Shown here in pieces: positions 26,701 through 42,000 of a DNA stretch of 64,000 nucleotides. The position numbers and the translations under genes were made by a program. Positions within the stretch are counted from its first letter, which is position 1. Each line of letters opens with the position of its first letter. Origin of the DNA: Anarhynchus alexandrinus (taxonomy: Eukaryota; Chordata; Aves; Charadriiformes; Charadriidae); the NCBI GenBank assembly GCA_008711295.1, contig VUYV01000004.1, positions 3,197,129 to 3,261,128 on the forward strand, written 5' to 3'. The notes under the pieces were generated by a model. It was not told the DNA's origin. It worked only from the letters and a program-made list of their open reading frames with translations, and ran no database searches.

Positions 26701-29700
26701 CAAAGCCTAATGCTCCTCTCAGTGAGGGCTCACCTCCTGCAGCCCCAGTGCTTGATGCTGAATCTACCCTTTCAGTTCTTCACGGTGACACCTTGAAACT
26801 CATGGCACTCTTGGTGACGGGTTTGGTGCTTGGAGATGATCTACAAAAGGTTCTCTATTAGAAAGTTTATTTCAAACTTCATAAGCAGGACAGTTTGAGG
26901 TATTTCCAAATCACATCCTAATGCAAAACGGAACAGCGGTATCACTGAGCAATGAAAGAGAAGATTACCTTGACAGTGCTAACGAAGACCGATCAGTGAA
27001 AATGAGTTAGCACTGTTCCCTAGCAACTCCTCACAGCTGCAGATGAAATAATTTTCTGGACATCACAGAAACTGTGAATACTTAGTTCTCTTATACAGGA
27101 ATTCTCTCACCCATTGCCTATACGCAGCCATCTCTAGGAGGTAACACAGGAGCAATTTACAGCAAGCTGTACCATTACATTAACTTGTCCAAAAATTTTA
27201 AAAAAGACCCATGGATCCATATGTGCTGTGTTTGTCCTTCATTCAATGACATGTATGTCAGATGTTCAAAGAATAGCATCAGAGAGACAGAAAATCAGCA
27301 TATAACAATCTTGCTGCAAAAATCCTAAGCCTGCAAACCCTTTTTCATAGAGGTGTCTCCTCCCTCATGGGAGTGATTCCGCTGATTCCTGATGACATTA
27401 CTTAAGGTTTATAGAATCAGGTCTATAGTAAAGAAAATGTAAAGCGTATAAATAGAGAGTTCAGATTCTTTAATGGAAAAAAAAAACCCCTGCATTTCTC
27501 CAAAGAGTTGCTATCGGCATAAAATAGATATTCACTAAGCAATTCAAAGAGAATTTTTTGTTATATACATAAAATCTCAGTCTGAACACCATACATCTAT
27601 ACCCACATATTTAACCATCTTTCTGTCAACTGCACGAGTGGCTACCAAAGCAACATTTGCTAAATAATAGCAAGGAGTTCTGCTGCAGGCAAACCCTAAT
27701 AGCTCAATGAAGCCACTGATGCAGACAGGAGTTCAATTAATACACAAATGACACTACCCAAAATTATTCTGTGTCCTTAATGTAGGGTACACGCAACGTT
27801 GTCTGTATCCCGTTGCAGCAGTTAACCCTAGTGAATGTCAGAGCACAGTTACGGTTATGATTTTAATACTGGAGGAGCCATAGAAGAGGGCTCAGCTGAT
27901 CCAAGGAAGCAGAAGCAGAGATCACTTGGAATTACACAAAAACCTCCCTGTCGATTGCTCTCCAAGACAGAGATATTTTGCAGGAACACAAAGGCAGCTG
28001 GTAATCCTCTCCATATATAAATCCTGAAAAACTAATAATTGCACCTCCTCTCAGCCTCGAATGTCATGCATTTCCTTGCACTGTTTTATTCTATTTGTGC
28101 ATTTTAATACAAGAAAGATGAGGAGGAGTTAGAGACTTCTCATCACAGCATACCATTCCTTATGGTGGAATTCAAATGTGTAAGAACCCCCTAAAGTCCA
28201 CCTATGGATGGTCAAAGTTAAATGTCATAAAAAAGAATACGGGAACTTAAAATACGGACTGAGCAAGAATTATAACACACATACATTTTTCTTTTATAAT
28301 AAAACTTCATAGCTTTATACACCAGGTTTAATGTGTCACAATTTTTGGAAGTAGATTGCTCTTTTGAAAATAGAGGTTTTAAAAAGTTTTAGTGAGCTGA
28401 CATACAGAAATCTTATTTGTGGCAATGACTGACATTTTTTACTTCTGCAGGAAAAGCCCAGTAGCAATCAGCCAAAAATGTTAACACTGTAAATCATTTG
28501 CCACTTTTTAAAATTCTCTAGCAGAAGTGACCACTAGGCAGTTGTTTTTGAAAGTAAAAAAGGTTGTATCCCTGGCTACCAGCTGGTAGGACAAAATCTG
28601 CTAAGAAATACGAGCTGTTTTATCAGGCAACCAAAACATCAACACAACGGATAAAATGGCTAGATGATAAAGTGCTGAGAGTGATGGAATATACAGAGGC
28701 TGAAGAAATCCTGATGGAGAAAGAAAAACTGCAGAAAGGGAGCGCAGGAAAATAACTTAAACCATAAGTTTATCAGACATTGACTTTCCCTCATTCTTTA
28801 AACTACAAAAAATGTGAGCTATAGTTTCAGGAATCCCCATGCTCCTGTTAGACAGTAAGGATTTTACAACACAGCATAACACTACCATTCAGCCCGGGAA
28901 ACCCATATGGTTGTAGTAAGAAGGAAATTAATAGTCTGCCCAGGGATTAAGGCATCGCTCAGACTCAGTAAAATCCCAGCGCCTGTTTGCTTAGCTTCGC
29001 CTCTGATCAATTAACTCCTGCGCTCTTGCCAAGTAGATATGCACTCACAAACTCAAACCTGTTTGTGGGGGTTTGACAGTTTTGATAGATTTGTGGTCAA
29101 AATCAATGCTCAAAAAAGATTCTCAGTTTCAGCTACGTGCAGCAGTCTTCTCCTGACTGTGCACTGAAGCAAGCCTGGGCCACGCACTGTCTCCTCCAAG
29201 CCTGGGTCGAGACCAGAGAGGAGCTGCACCACACTCCAGGTACACCTCTGGTCAGACCTCAGAGAGCACGTGTCATCAGTTTAAACTGAGGATATAATTC
29301 ACTCCTCTCCCTCCAATGCACTGCCTTTAGTACCAGAGTTTGTAAGGGAGTCTTGGAGAGCTGTCTGGAGCGCATTAGGAGACTATGTAGAGAGTGAAGC
29401 GATGCTAAGGACCACCATGTCTACGCTATAGAAGATTCAGTGGCTGTAACTGCTGCTGTCCTAGCCTGGTTCTGTGCTTTGATGTTCCTTTAGCTGATGG
29501 AGTGCATTTGGTGACCACATCTTCCCATTTAGCTTAACTGGAAAGGAATCTAACTTGTGTCCTTCACAACTGCTCTGTATTATGAATTGAAGCACAGTAG
29601 GTGAGGACAAATAAGAATCTCACTCTGAAAGTATGCTTAGGATGCAAACTGAACACTAATGTTTACATACCAACTGACACAATAAAGAGTTAGAAAACTG

Positions 29701-30790
29701 TTAGAAAAACTGGAGGTGACTGAATATTACCCTTCAAAAAAATCACTTTTTGCAAATAAGATGCCAGTAGCAGCAGAGGCCCCTGTGAATACCCCAACCC
29801 CCCTTTCTTGAGCCATGGTCTTTGGTTGAAGATTTGTCTTCATAATACAGCTTTGAGACATTCAGAATGTTCTATTCCCATGAAAGTCACTGGAGAAGCC
29901 ACAACCTAGCTCTGTGACCCACTGAAACATCACAGGTAATTGAGGATGGCAGAATACAACACATGTTGGTATTTTGATAACTGGGTTGAAATTCACAATA
30001 TTGGAAAACCTGCAAAACCTAATTGAGCTTTCTAACACAACAGACAGAAGTTAGCACTAGGTTTACATTTATTTGAGGCTCAGGATAAAAGTCCCACAGA
30101 TGACAACAGGGCAACGGAGTCCCACTGATTTGAAAGGAAAGTACCGTCATCCATGGGATCCCTGGTACAACACAGTTCTCTGAAGATTTCTAGTGCAATA
30201 GCAGAGCTGACCCATCCCCACTTGGCTTTTAGATCAAGGTATTTCTAGGCAATTGGTGAAAAGTAAAGTCACAGATACCACTCTCACCTTTTAGACTGTT
30301 CCAAGTTTTGGAGGTTTTTTAATGAGTTTAAGGCAGGGGAAAGGCAGACATCTGTTTCATAAAGAACATTTTTCCAGCTGTAGCTGGAATTTCTCCTGCA
30401 CAAAATGTGCACACAGTGCTATCATTCTGAAAATCACACTGTTTTATTTCCAAATTGCAGAGAGGTAAATGATGAATCAATAAACATGGCAATGAAGAAT
30501 TCAGTCCTCAGTTCATTCAACTGCATTGAAATTAGCACTTCATGAGCTATTTTGCACACAGATTCTTTCTACATAAAGTTTCTTTGAAGACTTATTTCAA
30601 GTCCACAATAAAGGTAGCTCTGTGTGCGTCACACTCTACTGCATATTCCTTTGAACCTTTGCAACTCGAGGCAGTTTGTAGTGAGACTAATTAAACAACG
30701 TCCCCTGCCATCACTGGTCCTACTGTGAGAAAACTGGTGATGACACAACACACGTGCTGCAAGCAAAGAGCACAGTCGAACCATGAAAAC
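23719..30790. other. AT-rich single-copy noncoding DNA
   Basis: No gene or clear transposon is seen. An AT/AC microsatellite at 24511-24534 is listed separately. The stretch at about 24030-24450 resembles conserved noncoding DNA by texture. The 130-codon minus frame at 25870-26262 and the 97-codon plus frame at 25831-26124 overlap and have no recognisable domain. Confidence 0.5.
24511..24534. repeat. (AT)n(AC)n microsatellite
   Basis: AT dinucleotides pass into about seven AC dinucleotides. It is short and compound, and could be polymorphic. Confidence 0.85.
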
Positions 30791-31240
30791 AACCATGCAT
30801 GCCAAAGGGTCGGGAGGAGGGAGTGAAAACTGATTTAAGTATTTAAATCTGTTCTTTATCAGTGGGCTGTAGCAGGGAGTGTAGAAAGAGCCCTGAGATT
30901 GGGGGCTCTGAGGTGACTATGCAGAGTTGCAGAAGGTCAACGTGGGTCTGGGAAAACAAAGATGTTGTAGCAGAGACTCTTACAAAAAGGAAAAGGCAAG
31001 TGTCAGTCTCCTCTCTGTGGCTACAAAAGTTCCCTTGGCTACAAAAGTATCATGAGGAGATATGGAAAAAACAGTATAATACACGTTATTAAACCCCCTC
31101 AACCTTTGCTGTTGGCTGAAGTGCTGGTTGCAGGTAACAGATTGATGACGAATCTCTCTTTTTCTGTTGATGTATTGCTTGTGCGTAAAGAAAGAGAAAA
31201 CAAACGCATTAAAAAGGAAAGATGCCGGGGGTAAATATTT
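30791..31240. other. Unclassified stretch with a short internal duplication
   Basis: This stretch is rich in purines and less AT-rich than its flanks. GGCTACAAAAGT occurs twice (31019-31030 and 31037-31048, period 18). It has some LTR-like texture but no matching ends or convincing signals, so I do not call it a transposon. Confidence 0.25.
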
Positions 31241-34200
31241 TAGTAATCTCAGTCACAAACCTTTTGTATTATAAGGATTACAGTCCATTAGGATTGTATA
31301 AAATTCATGGCAAAGCTTGTAATTCAGCTATACCTCAATGACAAAAACCTCCTATTGTGTTTTCGGAATCATTGTTTGCTAATACTGAAAACATAATCAA
31401 GAGCTACTTGTTGTAACAGGGCTAGTTTGGGGAAAGACAGCATAAATCAACCAGTCACTACATGTAATGTCCTACTTTTTGCCCAGTCCATGGGGATGGG
31501 GAGTCAGTGAGCGGCCTCCTTTGGAGAGGCTGTTTCCTGAGCCAAAAGCCCTGACACCTCATCATCTTTGTTTTGGAAGTTCTCTGCTCTAATGTTGAAA
31601 ACAGGTGTTGGTATCAGCTAGAATAGCAGCCGTCACAGGCACACTGGGCCCCTCGTGCAAGATCTGGCACACAGCACAATTCCCTGCACAGAACAGAGTC
31701 AAGTAGGGTATTTCCGACAGAGGTAGAGAATTGTGGGTACAAGGGGCAATAAATCAGCCCCAAGGTTTTACTAAAATATAGACATTTTTCCTCTTCTGAA
31801 AAAATCCGCCTGGAAGTCAGGGAGTGACTGCTAGAGGAGATTTACTAAAACAGTACACACTAAAAAAAAAATTAAAAAAAAATCTGAAAATCTGACAGGC
31901 CCTTCTGAAGGCTAATTTGAAGACCTTCCCTCTAGGAAACTGTTTCTGACAGAGCTATCACTATACATATGTACATACTGCAACAGAGTAGGAGGCTACA
32001 CTAATTAACTTTCACTCCGCCTGGTCAAAAAAAACCCAAACCACATTCTGAAGGGAAGAAAAGCCATGAACAGCATTGGAGAGTCAAATACTAGGTAGTG
32101 CTGTTAGCAAATCCTACTTGTATTAGCAGGTAGGCAATAGCTCTGCTATATACAGTTGGAATGAATTATCTGATGTCAAATGTTCATTAAGTTTGTCCTT
32201 GAAGCAGAGCAAAGTTAGACTGAAATTTGGAAACTCGGTCACTCAGTATTATACTATGTATCAGATGCATTATCATATTTGGTTATGCATTGACTGATGA
32301 GTGCCATAACACTGTCTTGAGATGTGCTCTGCTCGGGATAATGGATTAATTAAAAGAGAAGCTAAATGCTACTGATATTGGTGATGCAGGAAAAGACTAT
32401 TACCTGGTGAAAAACGAAGATGGCTAAATGCAACATTAGACAAAACAGAAATTCATATTAAAATATCATTTAAAGAAACAGAATCCAATTTAAAATAAGA
32501 TTTTAGGCCATTATTTCAATAATTCACATTCATCTCTTTCAAAGTTAAAAAGGAACCTGGTCTTCAAAATGTTATTTGCAGTACGTACTCAAACTAATGA
32601 TAATACAGCAATATGGTAGATTCACATTTTCAAATATTCATTAATTTCCCAACACTGCTGAGAAGCACAGCTATTTACCCCATGATATAATAGGATATTT
32701 ATAGTTCTGAAGAATTGGACTTGAGCAAACAAGAGAGACAGATAAAAAAGAACTAAGAATTCAGAATTTCCTGGATTTTACCCATACTCAGAGACTGAGG
32801 GCACACACTCAGTGTGGATTTTAAAAAGCTCTTCTGCACCTCCTCTCCAAATTGCTATGTCTATGCAAATTGCCAGCTCTCATCTGCACTGTCTGATTTG
32901 AATGAAATTGGGTATAAGTCAGTTCAGAATTAATTCAAGCAAGATATTGGAAATGTTCCTCTTGCTAGTTTCATGTTCTGTGAAGTCACTTTGAAAGCAA
33001 AGAAGCTGTAAGTCCCATCAGGATATTGTACTTCCAAAGGTCAAAAATGAAGTTTCATCAAGCCAATGGTAATAGAAAGAAAACTCATCAGCCTTAGGTG
33101 GGTATTTAAGAGCTAGGTGGCCTTCCTTTCGACTCGCACACACTGGGCTTTGCTCCTGGAACCACTTTACCCTGCAGTCATGACACTGTTTTTTTAATGG
33201 CATCAGAGCAGAGAATTTCCCCTCAACTGGAACAGAAGGAGGAAAGAAAATGAGCTCTGCTATCCTCAGTGTGCCATGTTCCTATAAGAATACTATCATG
33301 ACCCACTTTTGGGAGAGAAATAGAGAAAGTGGCATCATTTCACCATAGCCCATGGTACGCCAAGTAAGTGACTATTACAGTGACATAAAGCGGGGTGCCA
33401 GCAAGGCTCTAAGAAAAAGAACACTTCTGTCCTGCTCCTTCGAAAGAAATATTTCCAGAAATATATATATATATTATCTGTACCATCCTGTGCAAAGCAA
33501 CTGCCAAAGAAGGTTTGGGTGAGGCCATGCACCAGAAATAGTGACTAGTTACTAGCAGTTCTCTTCTCCTGTCACACATTTGGACAGAAAAAAAGTGAGG
33601 TCAGTCATGGTGGGACTACAGTGTTCTGGTGTTCAAATTGCAGAAATGGTATTTGCTTCAAAAGATGCTACAAGCTCACTGTTCTTCTCAAAATCCAGTC
33701 TTGATCATCTTTCAAAAAATATACTCCAGAATGAGACACCCAGGATGAATGTTCACATTTGCAAACGTGTGTCTCTAATTCAGCTTCTCGTGGGTATGAT
33801 CACAGAAGAACATAGATTAGATGAAACCGCTGTACCCACAAAGTTTATTCAAGTTTTATACCAACCCTCAAATTCTGTGACGCGCTCCTTGTAGTTTTTC
33901 AGGGAGTATCCAAATCCCAATTTCCCTCAACATAGAAGACTACTATTTTTGTGTGGTTTTGCCTTCTCAGAAGTTTGCAAGCCTCATTCTCACCTTTATC
34001 CCTCAGGAGCTCTCCATACCATCTCCATTCCACGTTCGCAATTCCTTGTCTCTCTTTTCTAGTCTTTTCCTTTTAGCATTCACGCAATAAAAATATATTT
34101 ACTTATAAACAAGGAATCCCTCAGTCTGTTAATTTCTTTCTGGCTACCTTAGAAATCCCTTCAGAAATTTTGGCTGTTGCCACTGACACAAACTGGAGCT

Positions 34201-37200
34201 GCTTCAAAACTCTGCTAGCTTTCGATGAGAAAGCAGCCCCTCCAAAATAAGGTCTAGGACCAGAAGAACAGAAAAAGGCATTTACTCGAGAGCACTGAAT
34301 TGTAAAGCCAACATCGATGTTGCTCGAAAGCTACCCATTGATTTCATTAGCCACTGAGGATAGCTCAGGTTCATTGCCTATAAGCTTATTTTAAGACACT
34401 GGTGAAACAGCAATATATTGCAAAGCTGTATTGAATCACAGGGCTTTGCTCAGCAAGACGTGTTTGGAAATCAAAGGGTGTAATATACATATTTGCTCCT
34501 GTTCTGCACAATAAATTATTTATGTCTGTTTCTCATTTCAAGATTCCTAGACAGGTAGTTAAAAATATGTGAAATGATTTATTCAAGGTTGGGAACACTT
34601 GCAGCATCCATAATACATCTCAAAATAAGCCATGTTGCTTCCAGAATGTACTTCATTTTCACCAGTAGTTTTGAGACATCTATAAAACTTCTGAACAAGT
34701 TTAATAAATCTTCTCAAAAACAGATGTGTATAATTGATCCTATAAATTTCCCCTGGAAACAGGAGGCACCATTCATTTTATAAACCCTGAGAGGTACCAA
34801 GTCTATTAACTTTCCTAAGGTACTAAAGCTCCCCAAAATTCACTTATCTAAATAAAAATTTTGCACTTTGATTTGCTTTTGCCTAACTACTTTTTCCACC
34901 CTCAGCTCACCTACTAAAGACACGAATCTATCCTTGTCATTTCTGCAGTTCCCTTTTCAGGGAAACAGTTCTGGCAGTTCTGTATCTTCACAGCTACAGG
35001 ATGTTTTGTATTGAATAAAAATGTTCACAGGCTGTCTCCAGTTTGCACTCCCGAGAAAAGGACCTCTTATAATGCTACTGCCCAATCTTTCTTGCATTGT
35101 CACCAGGCCATTAAAGATAGGACTTTGCCATGTAGATACTAATTACTGCTTATTAAAGATAAGTACAATTTTTGACAATGCAAGGTAGTACATAATATAT
35201 GTAAGATAAAAAGAAGGGGGCACTTAGGATACACAAAGGAATGTAGAAGAGATGGCACTACATGTATTACAAATAAGTATATTATTATTCTAAAATTATT
35301 GTCACTTCACTAAATTAATCTTTCCCATTATAAACCTATCTTTAAATTCCCTGTCACTAAATAGAGAAACTCTAGTTTTGAGTTCTGCTTGGAACAGACT
35401 ATTTATTACTATCAGAATATAAATAGCATCTATGTAAGAATAATTTTAATTCCGCCACAGTAGTAGAAGTTTTTCAGGATTCCAAGGATATCTGATATGT
35501 AGTTTCTTTGTGTTACTGCAGTGTATTTGATTAGTTTGAGCCCCACTTAGTCTGACTTGTTACTGAGGTTTATACTGCAGTACCCCTCAGACTATAATTA
35601 TGAGTGAGTGCCACTGTTGATAACATTTTCCAAGTTGTTAAATAGTACACTACACCTTTCATACATTTTTCTAAACGATTTCTGAAATCTTTGAAAAGAT
35701 TTCCCATTTCAAAAAGATATATTGATATATTGAAAAGTAAACCACGTGTACACAGTTCTTCACTGAATGGGGTCCTACAATTGCCGGCTCTGTTACAACC
35801 AGAATAACCAGGCTTATAGCTATGCAGTCCTCTGTTGATAACGTTCAAAACCAGAAAGCATCTATACAAATTACCACTCCCAACTATGCAGCCTCCACCC
35901 TGAGGTGTACCTCTCCCATAACACAATTTCAGGAGCTTCTGAACACCATGGGAACACAGCACCATTAGCAATTAACAGATCTAGGCTACAAAGTCACTTA
36001 GGTGCTGGGAAGCTCTCTGAAAGCATTACCCATGAATTAAAAAAGAAAAACCAGGACAACTGTAATCTAGACAAAACGCATTCAGGTGCCAAGACCACAT
36101 CATATCCCTTTCTGAGTCTGGCTGCAGTCTACCCTAACAACTTCCATTTGCAAAGCACGCATAAGTGACTGGAACAGAATAAGGTCTCATTTTCTACCTT
36201 GGTGCAATACCATTTTTCTCTTCATGAGACTGTATTTAGATTTGAGGCAATTAGTTCTTTTGGCTTCATAACTTCAGTTATCAACTTCAAAGAAATACAT
36301 AGCAATCATGACATATCTGAAATGAAGTCCATTTTATTGGTATGTACATATTAAGTGTCTTCTCTCACTGTTTATATCTATTTTTTGACTTCAAGTCAAC
36401 CTTTCCCTATGAACCACAAAGATTTAGTGGTTACATGCTGAGTTTTGTATGGCAGCTGGCCAGGTTTTAATTCCCCCAATCAGCTGATAACATATTCTTC
36501 GAAGATTAAATCACTGTATCACAGAAGCACTGTGCCCAGCCTCTGTTTTTATGCTGGCTAAGCCAAAGAGAAATACAGCATCTGAACAACTTGCTTCTCT
36601 TTCATCCTATAAAATATTGATTGCCAATAAGAGGAAAAAAGAGACCGTACACTATAAAGAACATGAAACAATTTTCTGTAAACCTCAAACCTTTAAACTA
36701 TAATCACTGTGAAGGAAAGGTAACGCATCTCTTAAGGATTTTGAATGCTGCCTCCTATACTTAGTCACTGGACAAATCTGAATCTAAACGGCTGTTCTCT
36801 TAATACCCACAGGATATGAACGGCCCAGTTGAGTTTACAACAGTAATAAAGAACAGACTTTCAAACCGAGTGTGGACTGATGTATACAGCAGAGTGAAAA
36901 ATAAACACACTAAAGCTGCTACATAATTCTGTCAAGCATATGGTTAAGTTATGATTTTATTTAGAAAACAGATTGTAAGAGTGAAGTGATGACAGATGAG
37001 GGTATGTTGGTCAGTCATAAATAAGAGAGTATTCTAATAGGAAATGGGCTTGTTACTGATCATATGCTGCCACACAGATTTAGTGAGATCTAATCACTTA
37101 GAAAATATGGCTTCTTAAATACATGTTGCAGCTCATTTTCAACTTTAGGTTGCTCAGTTGAAAAATCCATGAGCATTGCTGCACCTAACGTTCAAGAGAG

Positions 37201-40200
37201 CAATGGTGGAGTTACATTTATGGACTCAATCAGACATCCTAGTTCCTGGTAAAAGGGTAGAGTTACTCCCTCCAGAATGGCTTTCCCAGCACCTAGCGCT
37301 CTGCATAGAGATGGCTAAACCAGACAAAAGGAAACACTGAAGGCAATCTGAAATCCTTTTTCTGACCCAGATTGCTATTCAGCACTCAGATAGGCATCAC
37401 TAGCTATGTCAAAACCAAGAGACCAGAGAGCACTTTCAAGCTCCTGCTTCTGGGTGCTCCAGCTGCACTTGAATTTCTTCTGGGACAAGACCTAGGTACA
37501 TACTAGCTCACTCCTGTGACCGCTTCTGCAAAGAAGGAGAACCACATATGTGATCGGGAAGGAAACCACAGCATGCTCCAGCCAGGATCCCAAACACTCA
37601 GTGAGGCACACCTGATATTGAGATTAGATACAGTTTATGCTGGCAATCCTTTATATACAGTCATCTAACTGCACGGGAGAGGTGCACGCATAACCTCCTG
37701 GTTCATGCACTCCTTTTTTCTGGGCAACTGCTCCAGCAACTATGGTATTTTCTGGCAGTGAGTGGGAACAGTACCACTGCCAGTGGCTCTGAACACATGG
37801 CTTGGGTCTGTTGAACTTTGTGCTGAAATCAACTTCATCAAAGCATTATTTCTTCTGTTCTGAGTGCATCATCTACCCAAAGACTTTCTTAGACTGTAAA
37901 TCCCATATCTGGCAAAAAATAATCCATGAGTGCTCAGTTCAACAATTCAGGTCTCTCAGTAATGATCAGAAATACTGTGACCACAGAACTCAAAACATTC
38001 ACGGTTTATAATTCTTCCTGCCATTTCATATTGGTTCCAGAAGTTACTTCCCAAAAAATTAAGCTGGATCACTTATTGGGTTTCCCTCCACCCCAAATCA
38101 AAATGGTTACAGTTCAGAGCATATGCAAAAGCTGCAGGTCAGGTGCCAAAGTAACTTTAATATTTCTAAACTCTAGGCAACTGTGAACCTCCTGGTAGCT
38201 ATGACATTAAGTAAAGGGATTTGGGATTTCTACCTGAATCTCTGTGCTCAAGTAGTTCTGACACCTGGACGATCCCTCTGTTCAGGATTGCTTTGTTTGG
38301 ACTTGTAATGCAGCTCATTTCCAAAGAGCAGAGAAAAATCAAATAATGCTACAGAAGTAGAAATATTCACACATGACTTTATGAGGAGACATAAAAATTA
38401 TGCTATTGGAATATATGAGCTGAGAGCAATTTGTGAAGGTAACTTTTTAAGAGCAAAGAGACTTTTAAAAATTAATCCCCTGCATAGCAAAGAAACAATG
38501 ACACGAAGCCCCAAACACCTCCTCACCCTCCCCTGCAGCAGTCAGCACACAACCATCAGAAAGTGCCTGCCAAAGCCATTCACTGCTGCCACACTTGCCC
38601 CTCGCTTATAACGCTCCATGGGACTTTAATTCATTTCCAGGGTACAAATTGAAGTGATGTCTGTGACTCTTCTTTTGTATTTTCAAAGCTAGAAAGGAAT
38701 TTCACACCTCTTAGAATGTCACTCAGCCCCAGGTAGAACACTGTAGTCCCCAGAAATGTCTGCAAAAGCAAATCACAACCTTGCTTTTCTTAAACCCCTC
38801 GTGGACGTAGCCTCAAAGTGAGGAAGCCTGACTTGAAAGTAGGAGCAGTGCTGTTTTAGCACCAACTGGCTTGTCATTAAGACCTTAGGCACCTAAAGAT
38901 GTAAAGAGGTCTCAAGAGGAATTTATTTATAAATACTGTGAAGAAAATTATCCATTACACTGCTATGGAATATCATGCACAGCCCTAATTATGTTAGATA
39001 TATGACCAGGCAAGGACAGGTGGCAAAAGAAGACACTGCAGCATGGGGATTGCTTGGGGAATATGCCAAACCACACCTTGTCCAACTGGAAGAGAAGCTA
39101 CAGCCCAGTGCTGCAAATATGTGAAATGTCAGTGCTGTAGCAGCACGGCATCTCTCAAATACAAAACTCATTTTGACAGCACTGCGATCAACATTGGCCT
39201 TTCAGCGGCCACAGACACTGAAAGCTGGTACTCAGGTTTCAGCCAAATCCATGAGGTTCTCTTGCCAGCAGAAGCCCTAGTGCTTTGCAGTTGGTGGGGA
39301 TCCCCTACCCCCCAGCTGCTATGCAGGAGTTCCATCGTTCTTGCACCAGCTTGCTGTGGGGCCAGGCTCAATGCTAACACACGCACTGTCCATGCTTAGC
39401 ACAAGGTCAAAAAGAGAGACTCAGGTTTCTGAAGTTCTGGGTGGGAATGAGCCCAGCTCTGCCCAGTGCAAAACCCGCTCATGCCTAGCCCCAAACCTAC
39501 GCTGAGACGAATGCACCTCCCAGGCACAGGGCTGCTTTTGGAAGAAGCCTTCACTTGGAGAGCATCCCTGAGCCCCGCTTTCTACACGTCATAACTCTAT
39601 CCTTGTCCTCAAGACCACAACCCTAGGAGAAAGCAGTTTACTATTCAAATTCGCTTTGGAAGAATACATACAGTTGATAGCAGCAGCTTATTGGTTCCCA
39701 TCTGAGCTCTGCTGAAATATTTCAGCCCATGGAGGAAAAACAAAATGTCAAAAAATGGTGGCACTATAGCAGCACACTTAAAAAGCATATACTATGAAAT
39801 ATAACATACACTGTTGTATTTATTCCCAGCTCCACCTCAAGCCACTACTGTCAATTGTTCCAAATGGCTTTAACATCAGCCCTCTTGCCTAGTGCATTTA
39901 GGGAACCAGACAGCTCACTTCTAGTTTGTCTATTTGTTGTTGTCCTCTCATTATTTTTTTTTTGTCTTTTATCATTGTTAGCAAAGTTGAACTTTTCTGA
40001 ATTATTTTTCTTGTTTTACATGTCACTTCTTTTGTGTATAAACTCGAGGGCTTGTGAGGGTCAGAAACAGATGGTTGCATCCTTTCTGTACCACCCAGAA
40101 AGCACTGTCTGCTCTCTCAACAACTTTGCCTGTGTGGCAGGTCCAGTATTAAAAGCGTGTTGTTGCGGCTACACGGGTTGGACCACAGGTGGATCAAATG

Positions 40201-42000
40201 CTAAATTTTGGTTATTAACATGGTTATATATTCAAAGCAGCATCTTCCGATTGGTATTCTCACAGGGTACTGAAAATGGCCGAATATGTTGCATTTCTTT
40301 GTTTGGTTTCACTGTAAGAGCAAAAGAAGCTACACAGAAATCTGTCACTGGCCCACACTAAGATGTCTCAGTGTGTGGTACGTACCTATTACTGAAAGCA
40401 ATTATATAAGAGAGCAGACAAACAACTGATAATTACTAGGCTTTACATGCCCATTAGGTTAAGTATTCTTGAAAGTATATTCATCTGGCATCACATTTGC
40501 ATTCTGATGGCAGATGAGAGAAATTGGATATTAAATCTACTGGTTCCCTTAGTGGGCAAACACAGCCAAAGAGTCTATTAGATCACAAAAGGAGAAAAAA
40601 TTCCTAGATATCCCCCATGTATTTTCTGACCTATCTTCAAAACCTACTAGTGTGTTTAATATACCAAACAGGGAGGCTGGAAGGCATCCTAGTACCGCGT
40701 AAAAGGAAAATAATCAACTCTCCTATTGACTTGACACCAGGCAATTTAGCCTCACATCTCTTTCTTGCTTCAGCTCACCTGACTGCAAAATGGAGTTGGA
40801 GATTTTTGTAAAAGCCTATGAAATCTAACGATTGAGTCTTATAAATGCAAAAGTCCTTTTTATCTATAATTTTTTTTGGCTTAGCATTTATTTAGTTTTA
40901 AGCAATACAAAGCATCTGATAATCACATACTATTCATTTTTAGTTTTTCCAAAGCTTCCTAACACATTGTATTCATTAAGGCCCTGCAAAGAGCATCTTC
41001 TATTTTGACTACCAAGGGCCTAAAAGTTTCTTGTCAGCACCTCTATGAATGAATTATGTGCTCCATACACAGACTATTGTGGGTTTTTCAAGTGACATCC
41101 AGATCCATCAGGAGGCATCTCTGACACGGTTTCAAAGTTCCTGATACCTGACTTTCATATGGTATTGCAGTCACCTATGAAAACAAATACCCCATCAGTT
41201 ACAAGCTTGTGATATGAATGAATTACCAAATTCTCCTCTTCTTCATGGAGATGTCAATCACCCACAAACTGTGACAGTGTCAATGATGCACAAAAAGGCA
41301 TGCATTACATCTAAGCTGTTTATTTCAAGCTTGAACAAAATGCCTCACCAGAGCAGCGAGCTTTTGTTTTAGCTGAGCTGTCTTTCCAGGCTCCAACAAA
41401 TCCTGTTCAGCTTCTAGAAAAAGCCAGATCTACTACAACATGAGGATAAGAAGTTTGCCATAATTGTAAAAGATTTAGCAAATACTGCCTTAAGAAACAA
41501 ATGTACAGTCAATCTCACAGTGCCTCTCAGAAAGAGAAATTTAAAAAAAGCATATTGCACCCGATAAGGTTCTGTCTTACAAGTCAATTGCAATCTATGC
41601 CAAGTGCCATGTCTTACAATCTTTTCCTAAGACAACTGTAGGGGAAAAAAAACCCCACAACTAACATTGAGTCTATTCGGGAGCAGTTATTCCAAACAAC
41701 GGCTGCTAACACTGAGTACATAATAGCACCTGGCTGGGCTGAAAACACAGAAAAAAAATAACCTGCAACCAGAGGGGGCCCAGAACATCAAGAAGGATTA
41801 CTTCTATGTTCAAATGCACTCATTTAAGTTTAAAGGCTAAAGTGAAAGACTGTCTACTAGACAATGACTTAATTGCTTACAGCTTTGAGTAGCCACTAGA
41901 AGTATCTTTCATTGTATTTAGATGCAGTTTTAAATAAATTCTAGAGAGATTCTAGGCACCTATTATGGATAAATGGCTGTAGAAAATTCAGTCTGTTCGA
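31241..42000. other. AT-rich single-copy noncoding DNA
   Basis: No exon, RNA gene or clear transposon is recognised in this long stretch. An (AT)7 run lies at 33460-33474. GC rises between about 39020 and 39560, where overlapping frames occur on both strands. The longest open frame of the window, 168 codons at 39855-40361, starts at a TTG, has one hydrophobic segment near residues 20-65 and matches nothing I know. Confidence 0.5.
33460..33474. repeat. (AT)n microsatellite
   Basis: About seven AT dinucleotides, short and simple. Confidence 0.8.

Noticed and set aside
35570..35971. 133-codon minus-strand open frame
   Set aside because: No domain and no splice or promoter context; likely chance.
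39855..40361. 168-codon open frame, the longest not crossing a gap
   Set aside because: It starts at TTG, has no recognisable domain, and its length is within what six frames over 64 kb of AT-rich DNA can give by chance.
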